Of a DNA stretch of 27,405 nt, positions 17,393 to 25,384 are shown piece after piece. The notes below the pieces were generated by a model. It was given only the letters and a program-made list of their open reading frames with translations. It searched no databases and was not told where the DNA came from. The stretch's first letter is position 1; every line of letters starts with the position of its first letter. Made by a program: the position numbers and the translations under genes. Source of the stretch: Terramyces sp. JEL0728 (lineage: Eukaryota; Chytridiomycota; Chytridiomycetes; Rhizophydiales; Terramycetaceae); NCBI GenBank assembly GCA_027603945.1, contig JADIIU010000153.1, forward strand, positions 1-27,405. The letters are read 5' to 3'.

Positions 17393-19301
17393 ATGACAGA
17401 CGTTAAAGTAGATATCGAAGATATCCCAGCCGTTCCAAACGCTCCCAAAAAGTTCTCTTGGAGAAACGTCAATCTAGCTGTAACTGTTAATAAAAACAAA
17501 AAGCAGTTATTGACTAATGTATCCGGAGAAGTCAATGCTGGAGAAATGATTGCCATTATGGGTGGTTCAGGTGCAGGAAAATCAACTCTATTAAACACAC
17601 TGGCTGGCCGAATTGGTCCTGGAGAGTTATCCGGCGATATTTTGTTGGATGGTAAAAGAAGGTCACCACGCAACTGGACACTCCAATGTGCATATGTAGA
17701 ACAAGACGACATTTTATTCAAGCAACTTACAGTGTTTGAAACTTTGCGTTATTCAGCCTTGCTCAGATTGCCACAAACAATGACAATTGCCGAAAAAGAA
17801 GCAAGAGTAAATAGCGTGATTTCGCAATTGGGGTTGACTGGTTGCAAAAATACGCCAATTGGAGATGAGCTGGTGCGTGGTATTAGTGGCGGTGAACGTA
17901 AGCGAGTGTCAATTGGGATCGAGCTGGTTACAAATCCACATATCTTGTTTTTGGATGAGGTGCGTTTCAATTAATCTTAGCCAACTTCCGGGCTTGATGC
18001 GTTCAACGCGTTCAACACTATTCAGAGTATTAAAGAATTGGCCAAAAAAGAAAACAAGGTAATCGAATTTGATTCTAGTTGGTGTTGATGACTATCCATC
18101 AACCTAGAACGGACATTTTAGAGTTGTTTGACAAAGTCATGCTTCTAAGTGTTGGCAAAGTAATGTGGTTTGGATCTACTCCAGGTATTATATTTCTAAT
18201 TAAGATGCGATTGTTCATTTTGACAAATTGGGATTCAAGCTTCCAAAGAATACCAATCCGAGCGACTACTTTATTGATATTATTACCATCGACCAACGTG
18301 ACGATGCTAGAAGAGAAGAGTCGCTTAAAAGAATTGCACTATTCCAAGAAGCATTTGCAAAAGTTACATCTGCGGAAACAAAGGATAAGGCCGCACCTGA
18401 TACAACTGGCGATGTATCAACAAAAGTTGCTTGGCCGTCACTGTGGATCAATGAATTCTTTATCATCTTGCACAGATATATAATCAATATGACACGAGAC
18501 AAAGCAGTAGTATTCGCAACCCTCGGCCAGGCGTGTGTCAATCTATTAATCGTATGTATCCTATATTACAACGTTACAGATGACATTGCTGGTATTCAAA
18601 ACAGAATCGGGGTCTTCTTTTTCCTTACGCTGAATATGACATTTGGTAATGTAATGCCAACTGTAAATGCATTTCCAGAAACAAAGAAATTGTAAGTATA
18701 TAGTAATTGTAGGATTAAACGAGAACGAGCTGCTGGGTCGTATCGTGCTACTTCTGCTTATCTGGCTAAAGTCGCTTCAACTGTACCTCTAGTATTTGTC
18801 GTAGTGATCATCCTTGGAACTCCGTTGTACTGGGTTGTAGGGCTATACAATAACGTAGCGAATTTCTTTACTTTTCTTTTAATTTTGCTGATTCAAGCCC
18901 TCGTTGCTAATCTGCTAGGTTTAATGATTGGTTCGGCAGTTCCAAGTGCCACTGTAGGCCAAATCGTAACTCCACTGGTATTGATTATCTTTGTGCTGTT
19001 TTCTGGATTGCTATTGAATTTGGATACTGCACCAGTTTTCTTGCGCTGGATTCAATGGATTTCCTTCCTCACTTACACAATGAAAGCATTTGTGCAAAAC
19101 GAATTCAATTCCAACGCGGTATTTTCTTGTACCAAGCAGCCTTGTTTCCCGGATGGCCCTAGCGTTGTGAATTCGTACGGGTTTGGTACTCCCGACTTGT
19201 GGGGATCGATTGCTGTTAATGCTGGATTAGGGGTTGCATTTTTAATATTGGGTACTTTAGTATTCTCTAGAACCTCAAAACCGTTGATGAGATTAAAATA
19301 A
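17393..19301 (+). CDS. ABCG-type half-transporter, five exons
   Basis: Exons 17393-17959, 17981-18058, 18079-18184, 18205-18691 and 18713-19301 join without frame error to 608 aa, the normal length of an ABCG (White/ABCG2-like) half-transporter that works as a dimer to export lipids or hydrophobic compounds. The N-terminal nucleotide-binding domain has Walker A GGSGAGKST (57-65), Q-loop Q104, signature ISGGE (164-168), Walker B ILFLDE (184-189) followed by PTSGLD, and H-loop H222 in MTIHQP. The WFGSTPDAIVHFDKLGF and NPSDYFIDII blocks are also ABCG hallmarks, and several are cut by introns. The C-terminal half has about six membrane segments and the RERAAGSYRATSAYLAK block. An upstream in-frame TTG exists but ATG 17393 is the natural start. 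All four introns interrupt conserved motifs, so the splice sites can be placed exactly. Confidence 0.95.
17960..17980 (+). other. 21-nt intron (ABCG, intron 1)
   Basis: GTGCGT donor, TTAAT branch, CTTAG end, phase 0. It splits the Walker B/D-loop: LFLDE joins PTSGLDA. The length is a multiple of three, but retention reads TAA in frame. Confidence 0.95.
18059..18078 (+). other. 20-nt intron (ABCG, intron 2)
   Basis: GTAATC donor, TTGAT branch, TCTAG end, phase 0. Joins KENK to LVLMTIHQPR, restoring the H-loop. Confidence 0.94.
18185..18204 (+). other. 20-nt intron (ABCG, intron 3)
   Basis: GTATTA donor, CTAAT branch, TAAG end (an AAG acceptor), phase 1. Joins WFGSTP to DAIVHFDKLGFKLP, an ABCG hallmark. 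Confidence 0.94.
18692..18712 (+). other. 21-nt intron (ABCG, intron 4)
   Basis: GTAAGT donor, GTAAT branch, TGTAG end, phase 2. Joins FPETKK to LIKRERAAGSYRA. The length is a multiple of three, but retention gives TTG TAA. Confidence 0.94.
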
Positions 19302-19311
19302 TCTTGAAATT

Positions 19312-20678
19312 TTATTGAAGTTGTGTGTATCCCTTTTTTTTGTTTCTGTTTGAATATTTGTGAGAGCATTTGATTAGCAGAACTGCAAATCCAAATACAA
19401 CACTAGTGAATAGATGATCTTTAAATATTTGATTGCTGTCAGATGAATTGGTGATGTCGATCAATGTTGAAAAAGTAAAAGACATTGGTTCCCACTGAAG
19501 TAATTGCCTTATCAAACCAAATCGCGATCCAAAATCAAGCACAACTAATGAAACCAACCCAGAAGCAATTTTGATTCCAAATAGTACGAGCAAGCAGTAA
19601 TATAATGAGCCAAGTGTGAGATTCTGAGCAACCAGTAATATCGAGCACACCAATGGTTGTGTAATTCCTTGAATCTGGAATAATGGCAAGGTGAGTATCA
19701 GTGATCCAACTATCGTTTCAAAGAAAGATTGCGCGGCGGAATTGGCACTTATTCTCTTAATATGCAGGGCAAAATTAGCAATGGATTGAAGGGCATTCAC
19801 CAAAGTCAAAGTGTGTAGTAAATCGGTAACATCCATACCACTTCCAAAATACCATACATATAGAATAGTAGCAAGAGGTATAATAATTGAAGGATGATAT
19901 TTGGCATCCTGGTTTCTCTCTTTGGCAACTTTTTCAAAGCTGTATTCGCTGGCAAGGTAGCTGATCCTGCCCGACTCCTTTTGCGAATCTTTGTTTGAAA
20001 TCAAGTTTAGTATAAAGTCTCCTGGATTGGTTCTTGGAGGCAATGGATATCCCAACTTTGCAAAGTGTACTAGCGCACCTTTGTCAATCAAAATATACCT
20101 TCCACTGTGCCGTACCAGAAAACATTTCCATGGCCCAATAAAATGATTTTATCAACCTTTTGCAGGTACTCGAGCTTTGGATTGTCGAGCGCAACAAGAG
20201 CAATGTTTCCATTGTCCTTGGCCAATTTTCTAGCGCAATCTAGCAGCTGGACAGTAGGTGCATGCAGCAATATCAATTCTGGGTTAGTAGCCATTTCCTG
20301 TGCGAGCAACACCATCTTGCGATTGGTATTTTTGATTTTGTCTGCTCCCTTTAATCCAAACTTATAAATCAACGATTCAACTATACTTTGCTTTTGCTTT
20401 AGTGCGATTGAACAAGGGTATTTTAACTGTACGGTGAACATGAGCGTGTCGTATACGGTGCTTGTTTCAGATAATAAATCATCTTTGATTTGGGCATAAT
20501 CATTCCTTGTGATAATCTTGCTGTGTAATTTGGATTTTGTTATTTCTTGCATGAAGAGCGAGTGCTCACCAATCACTGCTATCAAATCGCCGGGTTTTGC
20601 TTCACTTTGGAATACGCATTTCCCTAGCTGCATATCCCACTTTAATGTATTTTCCAGGGATAGAATTGTGTCCTTCAT
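19312..20678 (-). CDS. Catalytically dead ABCG-like protein
   Basis: Exons 20678-20099 and 20078-19312 give a clean 448-aa frame. The architecture is ABCG: an N-terminal domain followed by WYGTVEGALVHFAKLGYPLP and TNPGDFILN, the exact block after the H-loop in ABCG proteins, then five or six membrane segments. Every ATP-binding motif has decayed. Walker A is replaced around IAVIGEHSLFMQEIT, the ISGGE signature is missing at KMVLLAQEMATNPELILLHA, Walker B lacks its DE (LILLHAP), and the H-loop histidine is gone (VALDNPKLEY). It is about 150 aa shorter than the intact neighbour. The open frame and a correctly phased 20-nt intron argue against a simple pseudogene; it may be a regulatory partner of a half-transporter. 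Its stop lies 10 bp from the stop of the convergent ABCG gene. Confidence 0.8.
20079..20098 (-). other. 20-nt intron (dead ABCG gene)
   Basis: Minus strand: GTATAT donor, TTGAC branch, AAAG end (an AAG acceptor), phase 1. Joins WYGTVE to GALVHFAKLGYPLP. Confidence 0.92.
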
Positions 20679-20735
20679 TTTGCTTTCTGAAAAATTTCAA
20701 AAGTTGTAATTGGCACAACAAACGGACAGTTCTTT

Positions 20736-21203
20736 TTATTTGTAAACTGATTGCTCCTTGGCAAAGCAAGCCTTGCAAAATGGTTTCTTGTCTTTGGATT
20801 CGTATTCGGCCTGAGGTATGATCTTGCTGCACTTTGAGCACACAAAGCACTTTGAGTGGTATATATTACCCATCGCATTGCTTTTATCAACATCAGCTAC
20901 TGGCTTTTGGCAGTGGAAACACACTGCCCCACCGCTGGTCACTGTAGGAACGTTGACTTGATACCCTTGTCCCCCCAATTTATTCTTTGGGTTGTGTTTA
21001 GGAAGTAGGAGGGTTTTGCATGGTTCGCAAACGATTGCTCCTTCTCGAGACTTGTCTGGATGTTTAAAAAACTTTGCCGACATTTCAATGTACTGTTTGC
21101 AGTTGGAGCAGTTGAAACATTTAGGATGGAAATACCAGTCGCCTACTTGCTTGTCTGTTATTTCATTTGCAGGTTCGTTGCATGCGATACACTTTACTGC
21201 CAT
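20736..21203 (-). CDS. Two-LIM-domain (CRP-like) protein
   Basis: A 155-aa protein with two LIM zinc-binding domains and almost nothing else. LIM1 is C5-x2-C8-x17-H26-x2-C29-x2-C32-x2-C35-x23-C59-x2-C62. LIM2 repeats the pattern from CFHCQKPVADVDK through YHSKCFVCSKC to FCKAC. LIM domains bind proteins, often actin-associated or nuclear partners, and stand-alone double-LIM proteins of this size resemble cysteine-rich proteins. The linker (about 63-95) is glycine- and basic-rich. The gene is read without introns. It is divergent from eS7 with 238 bp between start codons, and its stop lies 57 bp from the start of the downstream ABCG-like gene on the same strand. Confidence 0.93.
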   Translation of the reverse strand: MAVKCIACNEPANEITDKQVGDWYFHPKCFNCSNCKQYIEMSAKFFKHPDKSREGAIVCEPCKTLLLPKHNPKNKLGGQGYQVNVPTVTSGGAVCFHCQKPVADVDKSNAMGNIYHSKCFVCSKCSKIIPQAEYESKDKKPFCKACFAKEQSVYK

Positions 21204-21441
21204 TTTTGAAAAATATCCACGGCAGACTTTTGCACAGTGGTATCTCTATTTTCTCATTCGCACTCTGCACCGTCCACCATAGTATTTGAGCTTGAATAAT
21301 AACACCAAATTGAAGCTCACTAGAAAGTCTCATTTGCAATTTTATCCGGAGAATTTCAAAAATCCAGCCAATAAACAGGTGTGGCGTAAATGCAAAAAAT
21401 CAAAGAGAAAAAATGACAACAGTCGAGTTCACTTTTCAACG

Positions 21442-22045
21442 ATGAGCGTCCGCACTAAAATCATCAAACCAGCAGGTCAACAACCAGACGATTTAGAACT
21501 TTCAGTCGCTCAAAACATTTACGACCTTGAACACAATGTCGCTGAACTTAAAACTGACCTCCGTGGACTTCAATTCACTTCCGCAAAAGAAGTAATCATA
21601 GTTAATATAGGTTGAAATTGGACATGGACGTAAAGCAATCATTATTTTTGTCCCAGTACCACAACTCCGTTCATTCCACAAAGTTCAAGCAAGACTTGTT
21701 CGTGAATTAGAAAAGAAATTCTCTGATCGCCATGTTCTTTTAGTAGCTCAACGCCGTATTCTTTCAAAACCATCTCACAAATCTCGTCTTACCCAAAAAA
21801 GACCACGTTCACGCACTCTTACTTCAGTTCATGAACAATTATTGGAAGATATGGTTTACCCAACTGAAATTGTTGGAAAGAGAACCAAAGTCAAGGTTGA
21901 TGGAAGTAAAGTTATCAAAGTCTTTTTGGATCGCAAAGACCACACTGCACTTGAATACAAATTGGATACTTTCTCATCTGCTTACAAAAAGTTGACTGGA
22001 AAAGATGTTGTATTTGAATTCCCAGCTGCTACTTTACAAGAATAA
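21442..22045 (+). CDS. RPS7: 40S ribosomal protein eS7
   Basis: Exons 21442-21591 and 21611-22045 give 194 aa, the usual eS7 length. The sequence matches throughout: [20 protein letters not shown], then [40 protein letters not shown] and the C-terminal [20 protein letters not shown]. It is a component of the small cytosolic ribosomal subunit. The single intron lies at AKE|VEI. Codon use is strongly biased (CTT, GTC, CGC/CGT, CCA), consistent with high expression. The upstream open frame from 21286 is not part of the conserved protein and is probably 5' leader. It shares a 238-bp divergent promoter with the LIM gene. Confidence 0.98.
21592..21610 (+). other. 19-nt intron (eS7)
   Basis: GTAATC donor, TTAAT branch, ATAG end, phase 0. 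Removal gives [13 protein letters not shown], which is conserved in eS7 across eukaryotes; retention stops at TAG 21601-21603 or soon after. One of the firmest ultrashort introns in the window. Confidence 0.97.
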
Positions 22046-22200
22046 GCAATGAATACATTACTATATTGAATTTTTTTGTTTTTTGTGGGATTGTAAGAAT
22101 CCAGAGTGTGTGGTAGATTCGCAAGGCACGATCTCATGAGTGTGTCTACGGATGATGAGACTAGAGCAGAAAGATAGGTTAAATGATCAAGTAATCTATT

Positions 22201-22658
22201 TTATTCCAATTCCACAACAGCGAGACCACTTGTCTGCTTTGCTCGTTGTTTCCTGAACATTAAAATAGCAAACGACAACCCAAAAACAACTGCAATGATA
22301 TTGACAAACAACCCAATCACAAACCGAACATTATCCAAAGTCCCAAACGTTGAAATGACCATTATACAAAAAACATAGTACAATAGTAAATTCGCTGTCC
22401 ATAAAATACAAAATATAAACATGTAGAGCGCGTAATTCAAATAAATAGTTAGTAATGCCGATAGGAGGAGTGCGAGGTTAATTGATTGCAGGATAGTAAA
22501 TACTAGGACTGTTTGGACAAAATAGATCTGAATGCTTGGTTACTATGTTTTACCTGGGTTAGTTTAGAGTACCTCGCAAGGATTAAGTTCAGTATTAGTA
22601 CTGTGAGGACGTATTTCTGGTTATGAGTAATCGCTCGGAATGTTTTTACCCGTTCCAT
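22201..22658 (-). CDS. Small four-TM membrane protein, unknown family
   Basis: This gene appears only after splicing. ATG 22658 (directly preceded by an in-frame TGA) opens MERVKTFRAITHNQKYVLTV, and a downstream exon ending at TAA 22201-22203 adds several membrane segments: FVQTVLVFTILQSINLALLL, then NYALYMFIFCILWTANLLLY, then RFVIGLFVNIIAVVFGLSFA and the tail MFRKQRAKQTSGLAVVELE. The gap can be closed in two in-frame ways. A 26-nt intron (22528-22553) gives 143 aa with a polar loop ARYSKLTQ. Two abutting 19-nt introns (22554-22572 and 22535-22553) give 139 aa with ASIQ instead. I know no matching family. It converges on eS7, with 155 bp between the stops. Confidence 0.7.
22535..22572 (-). 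other. Two abutting 19-nt introns, or one 26-nt intron (22528-22553)
   Basis: On the minus strand two GT...AG segments of exactly 19 nt lie end to end: 22572-22554 (GTACTC donor, CTAAC branch, CCAG end) and 22553-22535 (GTAAAA donor, GTAAC branch, CAAG end). In both the branch A lies five bases before the end, as in the single introns. Removing either alone leaves a stop in the continuing frame; removing both keeps it open. The rival is a single 26-nt intron, 22553-22528, ending ATTCAG, also in frame. Confidence 0.6.
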
Positions 22659-22823
22659 TCAAGATCTGGAAAATTATTGATTTCGGTAGTTGGTTTTCAT
22701 CCTTGAATCAATTTGTTGCAACGCTTGCAGATATGCCAGCGATTCTCGCACTCTTCAAGCAACTGGGGATTCATGCCAGATAAAGTTACAATGGAATAAA
22801 GTCAAAGTATTTATTACGAAAGA

Positions 22824-23581
22824 TTATAAAGAGACGATACAGGCTTGCTTTGCATTTGACCAAATCTTTTGAACAGGATAATTTATCCCATCAGTACCCT
22901 TGATAGTTCCCAACTGCCAGGCGCAAATATCCCCAATTTCATCCTGAACATCTGAAGTGCCGGCATACCACCCAGTAGCTGCATTAGCAATAGTTACCGG
23001 TATCAGGGTTGGTGATAGCCTCAACCAATTCATGGCTAGCCATCATCCCAAAGTTGTTGTAGTTATTGTAAAATCCACCGCATAAGGCACAGTCAGTATC
23101 TGGGACTACAGAGTAAATCAATTGCGATCCGTCGTCCAAGCCCATGTTGGAATGGTAGGCGCAAAAAGTCTTGCAGGATACCATTCCTGAAAACGTAATT
23201 GCAACTCCTGGTGATGCATGTACAGCGTAAATCGTATTTACAGATGGAGTAATCTGGCCGCTCTTGACCATTGCTCCCAACGCATTCATGATATCATTAT
23301 CATCATACGTATTTTGGTTGGTAATAATATACTTTGGCTGCCATGCTTTGCCTACATTAACTACCCTAACCTCTAATAATCTTTGTTTTGTTGTTATATT
23401 CATCCAACATGTCAATGTACTTTGAATTCAAGACTTGTGAATAGTATTTTTGGATAGTGTTGTAGTAGGGGAAAGATGTCTGTGTTGGACCGATGAGGAC
23501 TGGGACTACTTGTGCTGAATGGATTACTGGGCCGCCATGGTAAGCTGCGTGTGTTATTGCTTGGACTACTGGGAATAGCAT
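22824..23581 (-). CDS. Secreted HExxE-motif protein, three exons
   Basis: Exons 23581-23371, 23351-22998 and 22978-22824 give 239 aa. It belongs to a family of secreted bacterial and fungal proteins that I recognise by pattern but that lacks a firm function: GGPVIHSAQVVPVLIGP at the mature N-terminus, YSQVLNSKYIDMLDEYN, CKTFCAYHSN, MASHELVEAITNPD, GWY, EIGDICAW and the end YPVQKIWSNAKQACIVS. HELVE with surrounding acidic residues looks like a metal site. Five cysteines fit an extracellular fold. The short N-terminal MLFPVVQAITHA could be a signal peptide; the same frame continues upstream as hydrophobic CASILYAL without a Met, so a first exon may be missing. A relation to plant EXORDIUM-like proteins or metallopeptidases is possible but unsure. 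Confidence 0.75.
22979..22997 (-). other. 19-nt intron (secreted HExxE protein, intron 2)
   Basis: Minus strand: GTAACT donor, CTAAT branch, GCAG end, phase 1. Joins SHELVEAITNPDT to ATGWYAGTSD; retention stops two codons later. Confidence 0.9.
23352..23370 (-). other. 19-nt intron (secreted HExxE protein, intron 1)
   Basis: Minus strand: GTTAGG donor (the only GTT donor seen), TTAAT branch, GTAG end, phase 1. Joins YNNKTKIIRG to KAWQPKYIITN; retention reads TAG at once. Confidence 0.9.
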
Positions 23582-23881
23582 TAACGCGTAAAGAATGGAC
23601 GCGCAGGTCTAGCGAATCGGAAATTATTGGCTTGTTTGTTTTTTCGATTGATTGATTCATGTAACTTAATTGAGGTGTTGCGGTTATTTGAACAAGGACA
23701 GAGTCATGGGCTTTTACTGCAAATTCATTTTTGTTTCGGCTGGAGTGCTCCAAACTATCATATGTCTGTGCTCATCATATACAATTAACTGAATTCTTAA
23801 AGTTCAACAAAATACAAAACTGCCGAAACATTTCCGTATTTTATCCGGTGTAGTTAAATACCCAGCCATTTTGAGAAATGC

Positions 23882-24365
23882 ATGCTGGAACCAATTGTAA
23901 AAATCGCTGTTTGGATTAGTGACCGTAGATGGACAGAGAGAGATGTCCCTGGCGGATGGGAAGTACTTGACAAGGACATTAACGCAGGTAATCAAGCACT
24001 AACCCCAAGGACTAGGAGGTAAATTCATATATCTCTTTTATGAAAGATTACGCTGTCCTGCAGAAGCACATCACAGAATAACAGAAATCAGCGTCTTTGC
24101 ATCTGAACATCAGCTCTCTGGTTATCTACATGGCTGGGAATTAATCCCAGGTGATTTAAATACGGGAGCAGGCGGAAAGTATATTTACCTTGGAGTCAAG
24201 CGAGATAATGGGTATGGCATTACAATGTTGGATGTACACGATGGCGAATGCCATATTGAAGGGTGGATTAGACATCCTACTGATTTGAATAGCGGAGCAG
24301 GTGGTAGTTATAGGTATTTGTACTATCGAACTCTGTTCAAAGACGGGCTACCTTGTTACCACTAA
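23882..24365 (+). CDS. Three-repeat MABP-like beta-prism protein
   Basis: The complete frame appears only after splicing: exons 23882-23987 and 24010-24365 encode 153 aa. Three repeats carry the motif D[LI]N.G.GG.[YF][IR]YL: DINAGLGGKFIYLFYER (32-48), DLNTGAGGKYIYLGVKR (84-100) and DLNSGAGGSYRYLYYRT (127-143), each preceded by a W-containing strand (WEVL, WELI, WIRH). This is the signature of the MABP (MVB12-associated beta-prism) fold, three such units making one prism. In MVB12 the fold binds acidic membranes; other MABP proteins vary. The first repeat is cut by the intron. There is no signal peptide, and no other domain is fused. The start ATG 23882 has a stop upstream at 23855, though an earlier exon cannot be excluded. 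It is divergent from the secreted HExxE gene, with 300 bp between them. Confidence 0.75.
23988..24009 (+). other. 22-nt intron (MABP-like gene)
   Basis: GTAATC donor, CTAAC branch, CCAAG end, phase 1. Completes the first DINAGLGGKFIYL repeat, which then matches repeats two and three. Confidence 0.9.
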
Positions 24366-24432
24366 TAAAACATCATACTAGATACACTACATACTTGATA
24401 ATCCGCAGTGGTATTTCTGTGTGATGAATTGC

Positions 24433-24488
24433 CTATTTCACAGTTACTCGAATTGCACTATTTCACAGTTACTCGAATTGCACTATTT
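24433..24488. repeat. 25-bp tandem repeat upstream of mitochondrial uL1
   Basis: The 25-bp unit CTATTTCACAGTTACTCGAA... occurs at 24433-24457 and 24458-24482 without mismatch, followed by CTATTT. It ends about 33 nt before the uL1m start codon, so it lies in the promoter or 5' leader. Confidence 0.88.
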
Positions 24489-24521
24489 CTCGAAAATATT
24501 TTTTTTCATCCACAATAATAA

Positions 24522-25297
24522 ATGTTCAGACTGCTGCAACCATTCAAGCAAACAATAAAACAGGTTCGATTCTACGATAGAAACCGATATTTAAAAGAAA
24601 AAAAGAAATTGAAAGCAAGTTTGTCTGACGAGAAAATACCACTCACTCAAGTATTTGACTTGATAAAAATCTATTCTCTAGGACAGCCATTGAATTTGAA
24701 GTTGCATTTGGAAATTGAACAGCAGAAACAGCCTATCAGGTACCTTTAGCTAATGTAGATGTCTAGTTGCATTACCACATTCTATTGAAATGGATAAACC
24801 AAAGATTCTGGTATTCGCTACTGGAAAAGACGCAGAATTGGCAAAGGAATTAGGAGCAGATATAGTGGGCGGAGTGGAATTGCTAGACCAAATTACTCAA
24901 AACCAATTACAGTTCGATCGCTGTTTATCTACAAAACAAATGTTTCCAAATGTAGTGAAAATTGCAAAAATCTTGGGTCCAAAAGGATTAATGCCATCAC
25001 CAGCCAAAGGAACTGTGGGAGATGACTTGAGGAAAATGATGGGCGAAACAAATTCAACAATCAAGTTGGAGATTCGAGATCAATTGGATATGTTGATTGG
25101 TAGTACTGCTTGGGATAACGAGAAGTTAGAATCGAACATCAAGGAAGTGATGAAAACAGTTTTTACTAATACCAATCATAAAGGTATTTTATTTTAACGT
25201 AGATGAGAAATTTATACAAAAGATTGCTGTTTATGGAGATAATATTCCTGGATTCCTGTTGCCAAAGAGACCATTCAGATCGTTAATAAACAAGTGA
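24522..25297 (+). CDS. MRPL1: Mitochondrial ribosomal protein uL1m, three exons
   Basis: Exons 24522-24739, 24759-25183 and 25203-25297 give 245 aa. The core is uL1: PKILVFATGKDAELAKELGA, then the hallmark KILGPKGLMPSPAKGTV and the C-terminal FLLPKRP. The N-terminus MFRLLQPFKQTIKQVRFYDR is basic and amphipathic with no acidic residue before D19, as for a mitochondrial targeting peptide, so this is the organellar rather than the cytosolic (uL1/RPL10A) protein. It forms the flexible L1 stalk of the mitoribosome. Both introns fall in conserved blocks (PIR|CLVALPHS and NTNHK|DEKFIQK), which fixes the splice sites. It precedes the Ofd1/Tpa1 gene by 87 bp on the same strand. Confidence 0.93.
24740..24758 (+). 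other. 19-nt intron (uL1m, intron 1)
   Basis: GTACCT donor, CTAAT branch, GTAG end, phase 2. Joins QQKQPIR to CLVALPHSIEMDKPKILVF. Confidence 0.94.
25184..25202 (+). other. 19-nt intron (uL1m, intron 2)
   Basis: GTATTT donor, TTAAC branch, GTAG end, phase 1. Joins TNTNHK to DEKFIQKIAVYGDNIPGFLL. Confidence 0.92.
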
Positions 25298-25384
25298 GAT
25301 AGTAGTCTTGATTTGAGATTCGCACTGGATAATACCATGCTATCCGCATAGATTAAACAGGAAGCCACTTAGATTTTTTATTTC

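Noticed and set aside
21286..21441. N-terminal extension of eS7
   Set aside because: eS7 proteins start at MSVRTKI-like sequence; the extension is low-complexity leader.
22535..22553. Single 19-nt intron in the four-TM gene
   Set aside because: Alone it forces a frame with stops on one side; it is acceptable only together with the adjoining 19-nt unit.
23412..23753. Minus-strand frame of 113 codons overlapping the secreted protein
   Set aside because: It lies in another frame of the first exon region and carries no conserved block, while the spliced frame matches a known family throughout.
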